NCBI GenBank assembly: GCA_963692955.1
Contig: OY843587.1
Coordinates: forward strand, 62,001-126,000
Source of the DNA: UBA5158 sp963692955
Lineage (GTDB): Bacteria > Pseudomonadota > Gammaproteobacteria > DSM-16500
Direction of reading: 5' to 3'
Length of the DNA: 64,000 bases
The first letter of the stretch is position 1. The number at the start of each line of letters is the position of its first letter. A program made the translations under genes and the position numbers. Below the pieces are notes generated by a model, which saw nothing but the letters and a program-made list of their open reading frames with translations, had not been told where the DNA came from and did no database searches. Of the stretch, positions 9,128 to 18,560 are shown piece after piece.

Positions 9128-9165
9128 AAAAAGTAGGGCTAACAAAAATAAATGGGAGACGGAAG

Positions 9166-10263
9166 ATGTTTAGTAAAGTTCGTTATGGATTGATATTCTT
9201 ATGTTTATTATTTCCTTTGACAACACAGGCTAGGCCGTGTTCCAGCGAAGAAGCCAACAAATTAGGGCCTAAAATATGTGACGTTACCTTTACCGCCGTC
9301 CCTACTTTTGCAAACATATGCCTAGGTACCACCGAGTTAGGAATTTACAGCATTGTCAATAACACTCCGGTAACCTTGTTACTCAATTATATTCAGATTG
9401 CAAGCGCTGATTCATTACCCGCGGTTGCTAGTGCGATTGTTTCTGTGCCCGGTAATAATTGCGGAACTTCTTTAGCATCAGGCGCTTCCTGTAATATAGG
9501 AGTCAATCTTGTACCGTTAGCATTAGGGACTTTTAATCGGCAACTTCAGATCGGAATTGATAGTCGTCAAGTTCAGCTCAACGCGCCCACTATTACTACA
9601 ACAGTACCGTGTGTAGCACCTATCCCGCCTGCGCCTCCTACGCCAGTCGGGCCCGCTCCTACTCCACTTCCCCCAGCGCAACTCGTTGCTCAAATTCTTG
9701 GAGCGACGACAGTAACCAATGCGGGTGCTACTTTCGTCAATGGAGACGTAGATGTCTCTCCAGGGGCAGCGATTACCGGTTTTCCTCCTGGAACTATAAG
9801 CGGTAGCTTCAATTCCGCCAACGCCACTGCGGCTAAGGCGCAAGCTTTTGCCCATTCTTATTATTCCAGCGCCATAGGTTTGCCTTGCGGCACTAATTTG
9901 ACCGGTCAAGATTTAGGGGGGATGATACTCGCGCCAGGAGTCTATTGTTTCGGTACCACCGCTCAGCTCACTGGCGCGCTAACTCTTGCCGGTTCACCAA
10001 ATGGCGCTTATGTCTTCCAAATAGGGAGCACACTAACTACGGCGTCCAATTCAAGCGTAATTCTCACTGGCGGGCAAACGGCGACAAATGTGACTTGGGC
10101 GGTCGGCAGTTCAGGGACCATTGGATCGGGTACCGCTTTCGTAGGAATCATAGACGCGATTGCTAGCATCACATTTAATACCGGCGCATCACTCAATGGA
10201 AGAGCTTGGGCACAGAATGCGGCTGTAACACTCGCTGACAATGTGATTTCACCCACGTCATAA
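9166..10263 (+). CDS. Secreted ice-binding-like protein (DUF3494) with N-terminal Ig-like domain
   Basis: 365 residues with a Sec signal peptide (GLIFLCLLFPLTTQA). ATG 9166 follows GGAGACGGAAG. Residues ~35-145 look like an Ig-like domain of the ASH/SPD-2/hydin sort found in bacterial surface proteins (TELGIYSIVNNTP, SGASCNIGVNLVP, PLALGTFNRQLQI). A Pro-rich linker (~150-170) follows, then a DUF3494 beta-solenoid from ~175 to the end, with the typical DLGGMILAPGVYCF and GAYVFQIGSTLTT segments. DUF3494 includes antifreeze proteins, but many members are adhesins or of unknown role. A single domain with an Ig-like linker fits a cell-surface adhesin equally well. It is 38 bases downstream of the frameshifted barrel gene and may be co-transcribed with it. 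Confidence 0.85.
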   Translation: MFSKVRYGLIFLCLLFPLTTQARPCSSEEANKLGPKICDVTFTAVPTFANICLGTTELGIYSIVNNTPVTLLLNYIQIASADSLPAVASAIVSVPGNNCGTSLASGASCNIGVNLVPLALGTFNRQLQIGIDSRQVQLNAPTITTTVPCVAPIPPAPPTPVGPAPTPLPPAQLVAQILGATTVTNAGATFVNGDVDVSPGAAITGFPPGTISGSFNSANATAAKAQAFAHSYYSSAIGLPCGTNLTGQDLGGMILAPGVYCFGTTAQLTGALTLAGSPNGAYVFQIGSTLTTASNSSVILTGGQTATNVTWAVGSSGTIGSGTAFVGIIDAIASITFNTGASLNGRAWAQNAAVTLADNVISPTS

Positions 10264-10297
10264 TTTTTTCTAGCGTATTATTTCGTATTAAACTTCG

Positions 10298-10314
10298 CCC
10301 CTTTAAAAAAGGGG
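10298..10314. terminator. Possible terminator hairpin downstream of the DUF3494 gene
   Basis: CCCCTTT and AAAGGGG form a 7-bp stem with a 3-base loop, 35 bases after the DUF3494 stop. No strong T-run follows on the plus strand, so function is uncertain. Confidence 0.3.
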
Positions 10315-10401
10315 TTGGTGGCTTAATTCTAAAATGGAACTTGCAATCGTTTCGACTTTTAGCAGAAAACAGTTAAACACTAAATACTTAATAAAGCGGT
10401 C

Positions 10402-10427
10402 AAGTGTGCGGAGCGGCCCGCACACTT
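10402..10427 (-). terminator. Strong hairpin after mdh
   Basis: AAGTGTGCGG (10402-10411) pairs perfectly with CCGCACACTT (10418-10427) around a 6-base loop, 13 bases beyond the mdh stop. The following minus-strand sequence is only moderately T-rich, so it may be a terminator or a 3'-end stabiliser. Confidence 0.45.
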
Positions 10428-10440
10428 CTTGAAGGACAAA

Positions 10441-11433
10441 CTACTTAATTAAACCTAACTCTTTCACCGCGTCGCGTTCTTGACGTAATTCGTTTAAGGT
10501 CAGTTCGATTTTTTCTTTGCCGAAATCATTTTGCGTGATACCGGTGACAACTTTTAATCGGCCGCCCTCCGTTCGGCATGGCACGGAAAAAATTAAACCT
10601 TTGTCCACGTCATATTCGCCTTCCGAACAACGGCCGATGGAAAAACTTTCGCCGCGTTCGGTGTCGTGGCTTAGATGGTGAATCGTGCTAATTGCCGCGT
10701 TCGCCGCTGAGGCGGCGGAGGATGCGCCGCGTACTTTGATGACTTCAGCGCCGCGCTTTTGCACGATGGAAATAAAATCTTTTTTCAACCATTCAATATC
10801 GGTGATGGTGTCGGTGGCGGGCTTGCCGTTAATATTGGCGTGGTAAAAATCGGGGTATTGAGTGGAAGAATGATTCCCCCAAATTGTCATTTCGGTCACG
10901 GCGGTGGTGTCGACGCCGGCTTTTTTTGCTAATTGAGAACGCGCGCGTAATTCGTCTAGCGCGGTCATGGCGTAAAAGCGGTCGGTCGGGACGTCTGGAG
11001 CATTGTTCATCGCGATTAGGCAGTTAGTGTTGCAAGGATTACCGACGACTAGCACCCGCACATCTTGGTTGGCGTGGTCGTTGATGGCTTTGCCTTGGGT
11101 CGTGAAAATTTTACCGTTAATTTTTAATAGATCGGAACGCTCCATGCCCTCTTTGCGCGGCACGGCGCCGACCAGCATCGCCCAGTTAATATCTTTCATC
11201 GCGACATTGACATCAGAAGTGCAGACCACGTTTTTTAACAAGGGGAAAGCGCAATCTTCTAATTCCATCGCCACACCATGCAATGAACCTAACGCCGGTT
11301 CTAATTCTAATAATTGCAATTCGATTTCGGTGTCCGGGCCCAGCATTACGCCGGAAGCGACTCTGAATACTAATGCGTAACCGATTTGTCCGGCGGCACC
11401 GGTGATGGCTATTTTTACGCGTTTATTACTCAT
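10441..11433 (-). CDS. mdh: Malate dehydrogenase
   Basis: 330 residues from ATG 11433, which has GAGGAG seven bases upstream; the frame extends further upstream but without family similarity. It interconverts malate and oxaloacetate with NAD in the TCA cycle. The N-terminal Rossmann motif ITGAAGQIGYAL, the GNPCNTN segment, the DELRARSQLA region and the catalytic-histidine IWGNHSSTQYPD are all present. The sequence belongs to the cytosolic-type MDH group (about 330 residues) rather than the shorter E. coli type. It is a single gene, divergent from hemW with about 116 bases between the starts, and followed by a strong hairpin. Confidence 0.95.
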   Translation of the reverse strand: MSNKRVKIAITGAAGQIGYALVFRVASGVMLGPDTEIELQLLELEPALGSLHGVAMELEDCAFPLLKNVVCTSDVNVAMKDINWAMLVGAVPRKEGMERSDLLKINGKIFTTQGKAINDHANQDVRVLVVGNPCNTNCLIAMNNAPDVPTDRFYAMTALDELRARSQLAKKAGVDTTAVTEMTIWGNHSSTQYPDFYHANINGKPATDTITDIEWLKKDFISIVQKRGAEVIKVRGASSAASAANAAISTIHHLSHDTERGESFSIGRCSEGEYDVDKGLIFSVPCRTEGGRLKVVTGITQNDFGKEKIELTLNELRQERDAVKELGLIK

Positions 11434-11549
11434 GCAAAAGCTCCTCAATTTGGATGGCGCTATTCTAGCTCGATTTGCGTTGGGTTTGAATGACAGTCTC
11501 AATAAAAAATGAACTAGGCACGTGATTGAATCTAATTTATACTACGCCA

Positions 11550-12713
11550 ATGCAAAAATTTGATACCACTATCCCGCTCAGTCTTTATATTCATTTACCG
11601 TGGTGTGTGCGCAAGTGTCCGTATTGTGATTTTAACTCGCACGAAGCCAAACTTGCCATTCCCGAAGACGCATACATAGACGCGCTGATTAAAGATTTAG
11701 AGGAGCAATTGCCCCGCATTTGGGGACGCCGTTTTGTTAGCATTTTTTTTGGTGGTGGCACGCCTAGTTTGTTTTCTGCTAAAAATATCGCGCGTCTGCT
11801 CTCTGAAATAAATAATCGCGTTCGGTTTCAAAGTGACATGGAAATTACGCTGGAAGCTAATCCAGGGACGATTGATGAAGCGAATTTTAACGGTTTCCGT
11901 AGCGCGGGGATTAATCGTTTGTCTATCGGTTTACAAAGTTTGCAAGATGAAAAATTAAAAGTATTAGGGCGCATTCATGATCGTGAACAAGCGCTAGGCG
12001 CTGTCGCTACCGCGAAAAAAGCCGGCTTCGATAATTTTAATTTAGATTTAATGCATGGCCTGCCTGGACAATCGGTGGATGATGCGCTGGCGGATTTACG
12101 TGATGCGCTGGCGCTGCAGCCTACGCATTTATCTTGGTATCAGTTGACGATCGAGCCGAATACTTTTTTTCATGCGCGGCCGCCGAGTTTGCCGGCAGAA
12201 GATGTGTTGGCTGGTATTCAAGAGCAGGGTAAAACTTTTTTGCTAAACGCCGGCATGCATCAATATGAAACTTCGGCGTTTTCGCTGCCAGAACGTGAGT
12301 GTCAGCATAATTTGAATTATTGGCAGTTCGGCGATTATTTAGGACTAGGCGCGGGCGCGCATAGCAAAATCACTGATCCAGAAACGCAAACGGTTACACG
12401 GCATTGGCAGGTAAAAAATCCACGGGATTATTTAAATCCAGAGAAAAGCTTTACCGCCGAAAAATTATTGATTAGCGAGACAGATATTGGTTTTGAATTT
12501 ATGCTGAATGCGCTGCGCTTAACGCATGGTGTCGCGAATGATTTATTTAGAGAACGCACAGGTCTACCGCTCAGCGTGGTCGAAACCGCGCTCGTCAGCG
12601 CGCGTAATAAAGGTTTGTTAACCCATTCAGAAACGATTTTAGAGGCTACTGAGTTAGGCCAGCGTTTTTTAAATGATTTATGCGCTTTATTTTTAACTAA
12701 AAAAGTGACTTAA
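11550..12713 (+). CDS. hemW: Radical SAM heme chaperone HemW
   Basis: 387 residues from ATG 11550, which gives the usual short HemW N-terminus before PLSLYIHLPWC. An upstream TTG at 11526 is less likely. The radical-SAM cluster motif CVRKCPYC carries the CxxxCxxC cysteines. GGGTPSLF and the ANPGT and NLDLMHGLPGQS segments are characteristic of the HemN/HemW family. The length and lack of the HemN N-terminal extension favour HemW, now viewed as a heme-binding chaperone rather than a coproporphyrinogen oxidase. A TATACT at 11538-11543 is so close to the start that, if used, the mRNA would be almost leaderless. Confidence 0.9.
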   Translation: MQKFDTTIPLSLYIHLPWCVRKCPYCDFNSHEAKLAIPEDAYIDALIKDLEEQLPRIWGRRFVSIFFGGGTPSLFSAKNIARLLSEINNRVRFQSDMEITLEANPGTIDEANFNGFRSAGINRLSIGLQSLQDEKLKVLGRIHDREQALGAVATAKKAGFDNFNLDLMHGLPGQSVDDALADLRDALALQPTHLSWYQLTIEPNTFFHARPPSLPAEDVLAGIQEQGKTFLLNAGMHQYETSAFSLPERECQHNLNYWQFGDYLGLGAGAHSKITDPETQTVTRHWQVKNPRDYLNPEKSFTAEKLLISETDIGFEFMLNALRLTHGVANDLFRERTGLPLSVVETALVSARNKGLLTHSETILEATELGQRFLNDLCALFLTKKVT

Positions 12714-12745
12714 GATTTTCAAAATTTACAAGATTATCTTGAGCA

Positions 12746-13639
12746 TTAATAATTTTTTTCAATCAAGTGTTGCAACAACGCGAATATATTCAGCCGGTAA
12801 ATACTTTCCAAATCCGCCGGCAGCGTATTGATATCCACATTCGCTAAGGCAAAATAGTCCCGTGCCGCCGCCACGCGCCGCGTCATCATGCAGCCCCACG
12901 CTTTCGTTAAATAAAACGCCGGCGCTAAGCAATTAAATTCCGCCGTGATTTTTCTGTCTTCATCGGCGGCGCTGGTGTAATGTTGCGTCGCGATGCGTAA
13001 AAATTGCAGCTGCAGTAAGTATAACTGTTTGATATAAAATATCCGCGCTTTACGCATACCTATTTCCATTATTCTAAACGCCACTTCTTCCGCGCCTAAC
13101 TCCGCGCAATGCCAGGCGTGACGCATGATGTTTTCCACATTTCTGGTGTAGTCATCGCTCTTCAATGCGGTAAAACACGGCCATTGCAAATAGGCGTCGT
13201 CCAGAGGGGTCAAAGCATTGTTGATCGAGCCGGCCGTCACTTCGACGCGCGGAGAATATTCTTTGAAAAAATAGAGGAAAATTTCATTTTCACACGTCAA
13301 ATTACTTTTCGAAGTGATAGTGATAACAATAGGCTCGGAATAAACTTGAAGCAAATAATCCGCCATTAGACTCGCGAGCGCTTTCGCTAACACCACGGTG
13401 ATATTACCCAGCGCGTCTAAATCAATCCATAAGTCGATGTCTCTAACATAATCTACGCGCTGCGGCAGCGTTTCACGCAACGCCCGACACACCCTCTGGT
13501 TCAACTCGGCGTCTTTGAAATAACTTAATAAATCAAAAACAATCGAATACGGCAGCAACCGGTAGTGGTGCGTATCCGCATACACGCGCTGATAACGGGA
13601 AAACTTTTCAGCTTTCTTTTTAATTTTAAGTAACGCCAT
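12746..13639 (-). CDS. Hypothetical protein, predominantly helical
   Basis: 297 residues with no recognised family, no signal peptide and no membrane segment. The N-terminus is basic (KIKKKAEKFSRYQR). The C-terminal half is Ala/Leu/aromatic-rich with repeated helix patterns (AWHCAELGAEEVAFRIMEIGMRKA, KAWGCMMTRRVAAARDYFALAN) reminiscent of TPR-type helical pairs, though no confident repeats were identified. It converges on hemW and has no co-directional neighbour within about 170 bases. The long uninterrupted frame with housekeeping-like codon use supports a real gene. Function unknown. Confidence 0.7.
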   Translation of the reverse strand: MALLKIKKKAEKFSRYQRVYADTHHYRLLPYSIVFDLLSYFKDAELNQRVCRALRETLPQRVDYVRDIDLWIDLDALGNITVVLAKALASLMADYLLQVYSEPIVITITSKSNLTCENEIFLYFFKEYSPRVEVTAGSINNALTPLDDAYLQWPCFTALKSDDYTRNVENIMRHAWHCAELGAEEVAFRIMEIGMRKARIFYIKQLYLLQLQFLRIATQHYTSAADEDRKITAEFNCLAPAFYLTKAWGCMMTRRVAAARDYFALANVDINTLPADLESIYRLNIFALLQHLIEKNY

Positions 13640-13811
13640 GCCATTGTCTCAATGCAGTATTTTGACAAGAATGAATTGTGTTTTGCGCGAGATGAGGTGT
13701 TGAAAAAAGCGGATTTAAAAATGAAATCAGAAAAAAACTAGAAGTGAATAACCATTAAAATTTATTTTTCAAAATCTGTCAAGTCGGCTTAACCCGTTTG
13801 AAAAGTATTTT

Positions 13812-14534
13812 TTAACAAATAAATTGGCCGCAATAAGTATCCACTAAGTGATAAGAAAAACCCACGGAATAAAAATAAAGATTTTGGATACCGCTGCCTT
13901 TAGTGATGCGCGTCGCGGAAATATCCGCCACCATCGTTTGCGATAAATCATAGCTGGCGCCGATCGCTACTAACGGCCGGAATGCGTTTGATTGCTCGCT
14001 ATCGGTCACGGGAGACGTTTCACTGCAAGGGGTGGTGATCGTCGCGTTACCGGTACAAGTCGCCAAAATACCGGATGCCGATTTACGGATGTAGGCAAAA
14101 CCGAGTTTGCCGAACACCGCGAATTTACCGATAGGGTATTTCGCTTTTCCTTCTAAATCGAAACCGTATTCTTTAATCGTGGGTTTAGTAATCACGCTAG
14201 TGGTCGGCACCAATCTGCCCGCCGCGTTGAACATATACCCAGTGTAAGGCACGCTGCCGTAAGTGGAACTGGCGTAATGCGCAAAACCGCCTTCGATACC
14301 GCCGTATTGATTGAATTCACCGCCCGCGAAGAAACGGATACCAATACCTTTATTACTCGCTGAGGTCGTTTGGGTATGGCCGAAAGGATCGAGGAGTATG
14401 GTTTGCGATTTATTATTTAAATTACTGACGCCGAAATCAGTCCCCATATAAAATCCTGGGTCAACGGCATAAGCCAAATGGGTCATGGCAACGACGGCTG
14501 CGCCTAGTAATATATTTCTTATTTTTATTTTCAT
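13812..14534 (-). CDS. Outer-membrane beta-barrel protein (opacity/OmpA-like)
   Basis: 240 residues beginning with a signal peptide (ILLGAAVVAMTHLAYA) cleaved before VDPGFYMG. The mature part has the alternating pattern of an 8-stranded barrel: FYMGTDFGVSN, GIGIRFFAGGEF, YGGIEGGFAHYA, KFAVFGKLGFAYI, LVAIGASYDL, FYSVGFSYHL. This is typical of the Opa/Omp25-like superfamily. A loop holds a Cys pair (ATCTGNATITTPC) and the C-terminus ends YCGQFIC, so two disulfides are possible. It is a lone gene. The role is probably surface structure or adhesion; ligand unknown. Confidence 0.8.
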   Translation of the reverse strand: MKIKIRNILLGAAVVAMTHLAYAVDPGFYMGTDFGVSNLNNKSQTILLDPFGHTQTTSASNKGIGIRFFAGGEFNQYGGIEGGFAHYASSTYGSVPYTGYMFNAAGRLVPTTSVITKPTIKEYGFDLEGKAKYPIGKFAVFGKLGFAYIRKSASGILATCTGNATITTPCSETSPVTDSEQSNAFRPLVAIGASYDLSQTMVADISATRITKGSGIQNLYFYSVGFSYHLVDTYCGQFIC

Positions 14535-14635
14535 TCAAAAATCCTTTTTCCTCTTACACATAGGCTCAAATACAGGCTGAAAGACCGGCTGTTAGATTAG
14601 TTAAGCATGTGTCGAATGTCCAGTGAAATGACCAA

Positions 14636-15337
14636 TTATGCGCGCGCGAATTGCAACTCGAATATAGGGCGGCCATTTTTTGTGCCGCGCTGCTCGAATT
14701 TTGTGATGATGGGACGATGCAAAGAGCGCTCGGAAAAATTTCCCGCGCCCGCTAAATTCACTAGCGTGTCAGTCTGTGATAAGACCCGCAGCATTTGTTT
14801 CGCGTAATGTTCCCAATCGGTGGCTAAATGAAAAACGCCCTTTGGTAGCAATTTTGCCACGATTAAATGTACAAACTCCGGCTGGATTAATCGCCGTTTG
14901 TGATGACGCCGCTTCGGCCACGGGTCGGGGAAAAAAATCTGCACGCCGGCTAAACTCGCGGCTGGAATACATTGCTCTAACACGTCGACCGCGTCGTGAT
15001 AAAAAATCCGGATATTCGTCAACTCATGTTCTTCGATACCCAAGAGCAGCGAGCCAATCCCAGGTTGATAGGTTTCAATGCCGATGAAATTTTTACCCGG
15101 GTAGGCGCGCGCGATTTCCAACAATGAATAACCGGAGCCGAAGCCAATCTCGATTACCGTTGGCGCGTCACGCATAAATACTTTTTTAAAATCTAGTGCG
15201 CCAGCTTCAATGCTCAAACCAAAGCGCGGCCACCATTCTTCTAACACACGTTTTTGCGCTTCCGTCATGCGGCCGTCGCGGCGTACGAAACTGCGGATGC
15301 GGCGCGCGGGCGCGGTTGCAATCATATTTTCAGACAT
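14636..15337 (-). CDS. trmB: tRNA (guanine-N7-)-methyltransferase
   Basis: About 233 residues. It methylates G46 in the variable loop of tRNA using SAM. Visible motifs are EIGFGSGYSLLEIA (SAM-binding motif I), IGIETYQPGI, FPDPWPKRRHHKRRL (the TrmB hallmark) and ATDWEHYA. ATG 15337 is chosen because family members usually start close to the RRIRSFVRR segment. ATG 15352 is also possible and would overlap the upstream pncB stop (AATGAGAG). Either way translation follows directly from pncB. Confidence 0.93.
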   Translation of the reverse strand: MSENMIATAPARRIRSFVRRDGRMTEAQKRVLEEWWPRFGLSIEAGALDFKKVFMRDAPTVIEIGFGSGYSLLEIARAYPGKNFIGIETYQPGIGSLLLGIEEHELTNIRIFYHDAVDVLEQCIPAASLAGVQIFFPDPWPKRRHHKRRLIQPEFVHLIVAKLLPKGVFHLATDWEHYAKQMLRVLSQTDTLVNLAGAGNFSERSLHRPIITKFEQRGTKNGRPIFELQFARA

Positions 15338-15341
15338 GGAA

Positions 15342-16778
15342 CTAACTCTCATTAGCCGCGGTAAATTCGCTAATTAATGTTTGTTTTAAATCATAAATAC
15401 TTTTTTCTAAACCGACGGGATAAACTTTTCCCGCGTATGTTTTTAAGAATTGTTGTACTTGCTGCACAGCGCGCGCGCGTAGCTCGGCCAGCGGTAGTTG
15501 CTTATAAACGCAAACGCCAGCGCGGAACACTGGCTGCAGCAAATCCACGCTCGCGTCGTAAGCGTTTAACTGCGTTATTTTATCCGCGCCGGTGATCGCC
15601 AGCATTTCTGGAATTTCCGGAATTCCCATTTCGATGTCGTATAAAATATCCATGACCGCTTGCTCATCCGACAAGAAGCGCCGTACTTGATAAATACCCG
15701 GATTGGAAATTTTCGCGGGTTGTTCCGACAATTTCATTTTATATTGCCAAGCGCCGGTTTCATCACGCAATGCGGTGAGTTTGTAAACACCGTCCAACGC
15801 CGGTTGATCGAACGCGGTCATGAGTTGCGTGCCCACGCCCCACACGGAAATTTTCGCACCTTGTTCATGCAATTGTTGAATCACATTTTCATCTAAATTA
15901 TTACTGACAACGATACGCGTTGCTGGAAAACCGGCGGCGTCTAACATTTTCCGCGCCTTGATGCTCAGCGCCGCTAAGTCACCCGAATCCAAGCGTATTC
16001 CTAATAATTCATCGCCTGACGCACGTAAGGTTTTGCCAATTTCAATCGCGTGTTCCACGCCCTTCAAAGTGTCGTAAGTATCGACTAGTAACACGCAATT
16101 GTGCGGCATGACTTGCGCGTACGCGGAAAACGCCGACATTTCATCGGGAAACGCCGTCACCCAGCTATGCGCGTGCGTGCCGCGCAATGGGATACCGTAA
16201 ATTTTCCCCGCTAACACATTCGAGGTCGCTTCGCACCCGCCGATGTACGCCGCTCTACTCGCCGACAGAGCGCCGTTGGGGCCTTGTGCGCGGCGCATGC
16301 CGAATTCCAGCACCGGCGCGCCCCGCGCTGCGTGACAGACGCGTGCGGCCTTGGTGGCGATCAGTGTTTGAAAATTGATGATGTTCAGCAACGTGGATTC
16401 GAGCAGCTGCCCTTGCAGCAGCGGGCCTCTAATCCGCACTAACGGTTCGTGCGCGAACATCACTGTGCCTTCGGGGATCGCGTCGACGTCGCAAGTAAAT
16501 TTTAATTGCAGCAAGTAATCCAAAAATTCTTGCGGAAATAAAGGCTCCTTATTGACCGCTTTCAGCGTGGCTAAGAAGGCGATATCTTCCGCCTGGAAGC
16601 GGTAATTATTTAAAAATTCAATCGCGCTGCCTAAGCCGCAAGCCACCGCATAATTCCCTTGGAACGGGTTTTTACGGAAAAATAATTGAAAAACAGCTTC
16701 GCGGTCCTGCAAGCCCAACTTCCAATAGCCATAAGCCATGGTCAGTTGATACAAATCCGTCAATAACGGTGAGATCAC
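15342..16778 (-). CDS. pncB: Nicotinate phosphoribosyltransferase
   Basis: The first enzyme of NAD salvage from nicotinate. A GTG start at 16778 is preferred: AGGAA lies six bases upstream and the protein then begins VISPLLTDLYQLTMAYGY, exactly where family members start. It gives 478 residues. Conserved segments include FRKNPFQGNYAVACGL, LEFGMRRAQGPNGALSA, the active-site THAHSWV and LDSGDLAALS. The longer upstream reading frame would add an unlikely aromatic/Asn-rich leader. It overlaps or abuts trmB downstream, forming a two-gene unit. Its divergent neighbour is metN. Confidence 0.93.
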   Translation of the reverse strand: MISPLLTDLYQLTMAYGYWKLGLQDREAVFQLFFRKNPFQGNYAVACGLGSAIEFLNNYRFQAEDIAFLATLKAVNKEPLFPQEFLDYLLQLKFTCDVDAIPEGTVMFAHEPLVRIRGPLLQGQLLESTLLNIINFQTLIATKAARVCHAARGAPVLEFGMRRAQGPNGALSASRAAYIGGCEATSNVLAGKIYGIPLRGTHAHSWVTAFPDEMSAFSAYAQVMPHNCVLLVDTYDTLKGVEHAIEIGKTLRASGDELLGIRLDSGDLAALSIKARKMLDAAGFPATRIVVSNNLDENVIQQLHEQGAKISVWGVGTQLMTAFDQPALDGVYKLTALRDETGAWQYKMKLSEQPAKISNPGIYQVRRFLSDEQAVMDILYDIEMGIPEIPEMLAITGADKITQLNAYDASVDLLQPVFRAGVCVYKQLPLAELRARAVQQVQQFLKTYAGKVYPVGLEKSIYDLKQTLISEFTAANES

Positions 16779-16870
16779 AATGTGTTCCTGGCAGAAATAA
16801 AAATTTCCGTTCAAATTATTAAAAAAACAGGCATTATATAGAACCAAAATTTGGAAATGAAAGCTTATCT

Positions 16871-17926
16871 ATGATTACGCTGCGCCACCTAAGCAAAAAT
16901 TATACCACCCCTGACGGCAGCATCACAGCGTTGGACGATATCAATTTAACCGTTTTAGAAGGTGAAATCTTCGGTATCATCGGTAAAAGCGGCGCAGGTA
17001 AAAGCACCCTGATACGCTGCGTCAACTTATTAGAACGGCCGACCAGCGGCGACGTGTGCGTGAACGGCGAAGATTTGATGCGCTTATCGACCGCGGGCTT
17101 ACGCGAGGCGCGCCGTAAAATCGGCATGATTTTCCAGCATTTTAATTTATTAGCTTCGCGCACCGTGTATGACAATGTCGCCTTTCCGTTGGAATTAGCC
17201 GGCCACAATGCTGCCGACCGCGACGCTATTATTATGCCGTTGTTGGAATTAACCGGCTTGCTCGATAAAAAAAATCATTATCCCGCGCAGTTGAGCGGCG
17301 GCCAAAAGCAACGCGTCGCCATCGCGCGCGCGTTGGCGCCTAAGCCGCATGTATTGTTATGCGATGAAGCGACTTCCGCGCTGGATCCGGAAACGACGAC
17401 CAGCATTTTAGAATTGTTAAAAAATATCCGCGACAAATTAAATTTAACGATCTTACTCATCACGCATGAAATGTCAGTCATAAAATTTTGCTGCGACCGC
17501 GTGGGTATTTTACTGAACGGCGAATTGATCGAAGAAAACGAAGTCGGTGAATTTTTCGCGTATCCTAAAACGGAAACAGCGAAAAATTTTATTTTTTCTT
17601 CGCTGCCTGAGACATTGCCATCCACCATTCAACAATATATTTTAGCGGCGGCCAGCAACGATACGCACCCGGTGTTGCGTTTGCGTTTTATGCCGGATAC
17701 GGCGACGCAACCGATTATCGCGCAATTGATTAATCAATTCGGACTGCGGGTCAACATTTTGCAAGGTAATGTAGAATACGTGAAGCATCACGCGATGGGC
17801 GTCATCATCATCGCGATCGATGGTGACAAAACGAAATTACAAGCGGGCCTGCAACATTTAGAAAAAATCGGCGTCGATATAAAAGTCATAGGACATGTAC
17901 CCAATGATGTTATCCCTTTTGCTTGA
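16871..17926 (+). CDS. metN: Methionine ABC transporter ATP-binding protein
   Basis: 351 residues. The ATPase has Walker A GKSGAGKST (near 38), signature LSGGQKQR (near 141), Walker B VLLCDEATSALD (near 161) and an H-loop histidine in LLITHEMS. The C-terminal ~80 residues form the NIL/ACT-like domain that binds methionine and inhibits transport. It is the first gene of metNIQ, and metI starts inside its 3' end with a 32-base overlap. No SAM-responsive riboswitch was seen in the 92-base gap upstream. Confidence 0.95.
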   Translation: MITLRHLSKNYTTPDGSITALDDINLTVLEGEIFGIIGKSGAGKSTLIRCVNLLERPTSGDVCVNGEDLMRLSTAGLREARRKIGMIFQHFNLLASRTVYDNVAFPLELAGHNAADRDAIIMPLLELTGLLDKKNHYPAQLSGGQKQRVAIARALAPKPHVLLCDEATSALDPETTTSILELLKNIRDKLNLTILLITHEMSVIKFCCDRVGILLNGELIEENEVGEFFAYPKTETAKNFIFSSLPETLPSTIQQYILAAASNDTHPVLRLRFMPDTATQPIIAQLINQFGLRVNILQGNVEYVKHHAMGVIIIAIDGDKTKLQAGLQHLEKIGVDIKVIGHVPNDVIPFA

Positions 17927-18554
17927 AGCAACGTTGCAAACGATTTATATGGTTGCGGTCGCGAGCGTCACCGCGGCGCTAGTCGGCGTGCCATTAGGCG
18001 TGGTGCTATATATCACGCGGCCGGGAAATATTTTATCGAAGCCGGTTTGGCATAAAACGCTAGGCGCCGTCGTTAACATGACGCGCTCCATACCTTTTAT
18101 TATATTAATGATCGCGGTCATTCCGTTCACGCGTCTCTTAGTGGGCACATCGATCGGCACTAACGCCGCGATCGTCCCGTTAGCGCTGGCGGCCATGCCA
18201 TTCATCGCGCGTATCGTGGAAAGCGCTTTGTTAGAAATTAATAAAGGCTTGATCGAGGCGGCACTCGCGATGGGCGCCACCCCCAAGCAAATTATCCGTA
18301 AAGTCTTATTACCCGAAGCGCTGCCCAGCATCATCAACGGCTTGACTTTAACCATTGTTAGCCTCGTGGGTTATTCGGCGATGGCGGGGGCCGTCGGCGG
18401 CGGCGGTTTGGGCGATTTAGCCATCCGCTATGGCTATCAACGCTTTGACATTGGCGTGATGTTGATTACTATTGCAATTATGATTGTGCTGGTTCAAGTT
18501 ATCCAATTTGGCGGCGACCTGCTGGTACGGAAGTTTTCGCATTTTAGAGGTTAG
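17895..18554 (+). CDS. metI: Methionine ABC transporter permease
   Basis: 219 residues with five predicted membrane helices and the binding-protein-dependent permease EAA loop (EAALAMGATPKQIIRKVLLPEALP). Start ATG 17895 overlaps metN. ATG 17904 is an alternative three codons in, since the segment reads MYPMM. It pairs with MetN and MetQ to import D/L-methionine. Length and loop position fit the family. Confidence 0.95.
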   Translation: MYPMMLSLLLEATLQTIYMVAVASVTAALVGVPLGVVLYITRPGNILSKPVWHKTLGAVVNMTRSIPFIILMIAVIPFTRLLVGTSIGTNAAIVPLALAAMPFIARIVESALLEINKGLIEAALAMGATPKQIIRKVLLPEALPSIINGLTLTIVSLVGYSAMAGAVGGGGLGDLAIRYGYQRFDIGVMLITIAIMIVLVQVIQFGGDLLVRKFSHFRG

Positions 18555-18560
18555 TTCACT

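Noticed and set aside
9523..9909. 128-codon minus-strand ORF inside the DUF3494 gene
   Set aside because: It is antisense to a clear coding region, and its composition reflects the Pro/Ala/Gly codons of the real gene.
12728..12740. Palindrome CAAGATTATCTTG between hemW and the unknown gene
   Set aside because: The stem is short and has no T-run, so a terminator or operator role is not supported.
16871..16900. Possible SAM-responsive RNA upstream of metN
   Set aside because: The 92-base gap shows no conserved core or pairing that fits a known SAM riboswitch.
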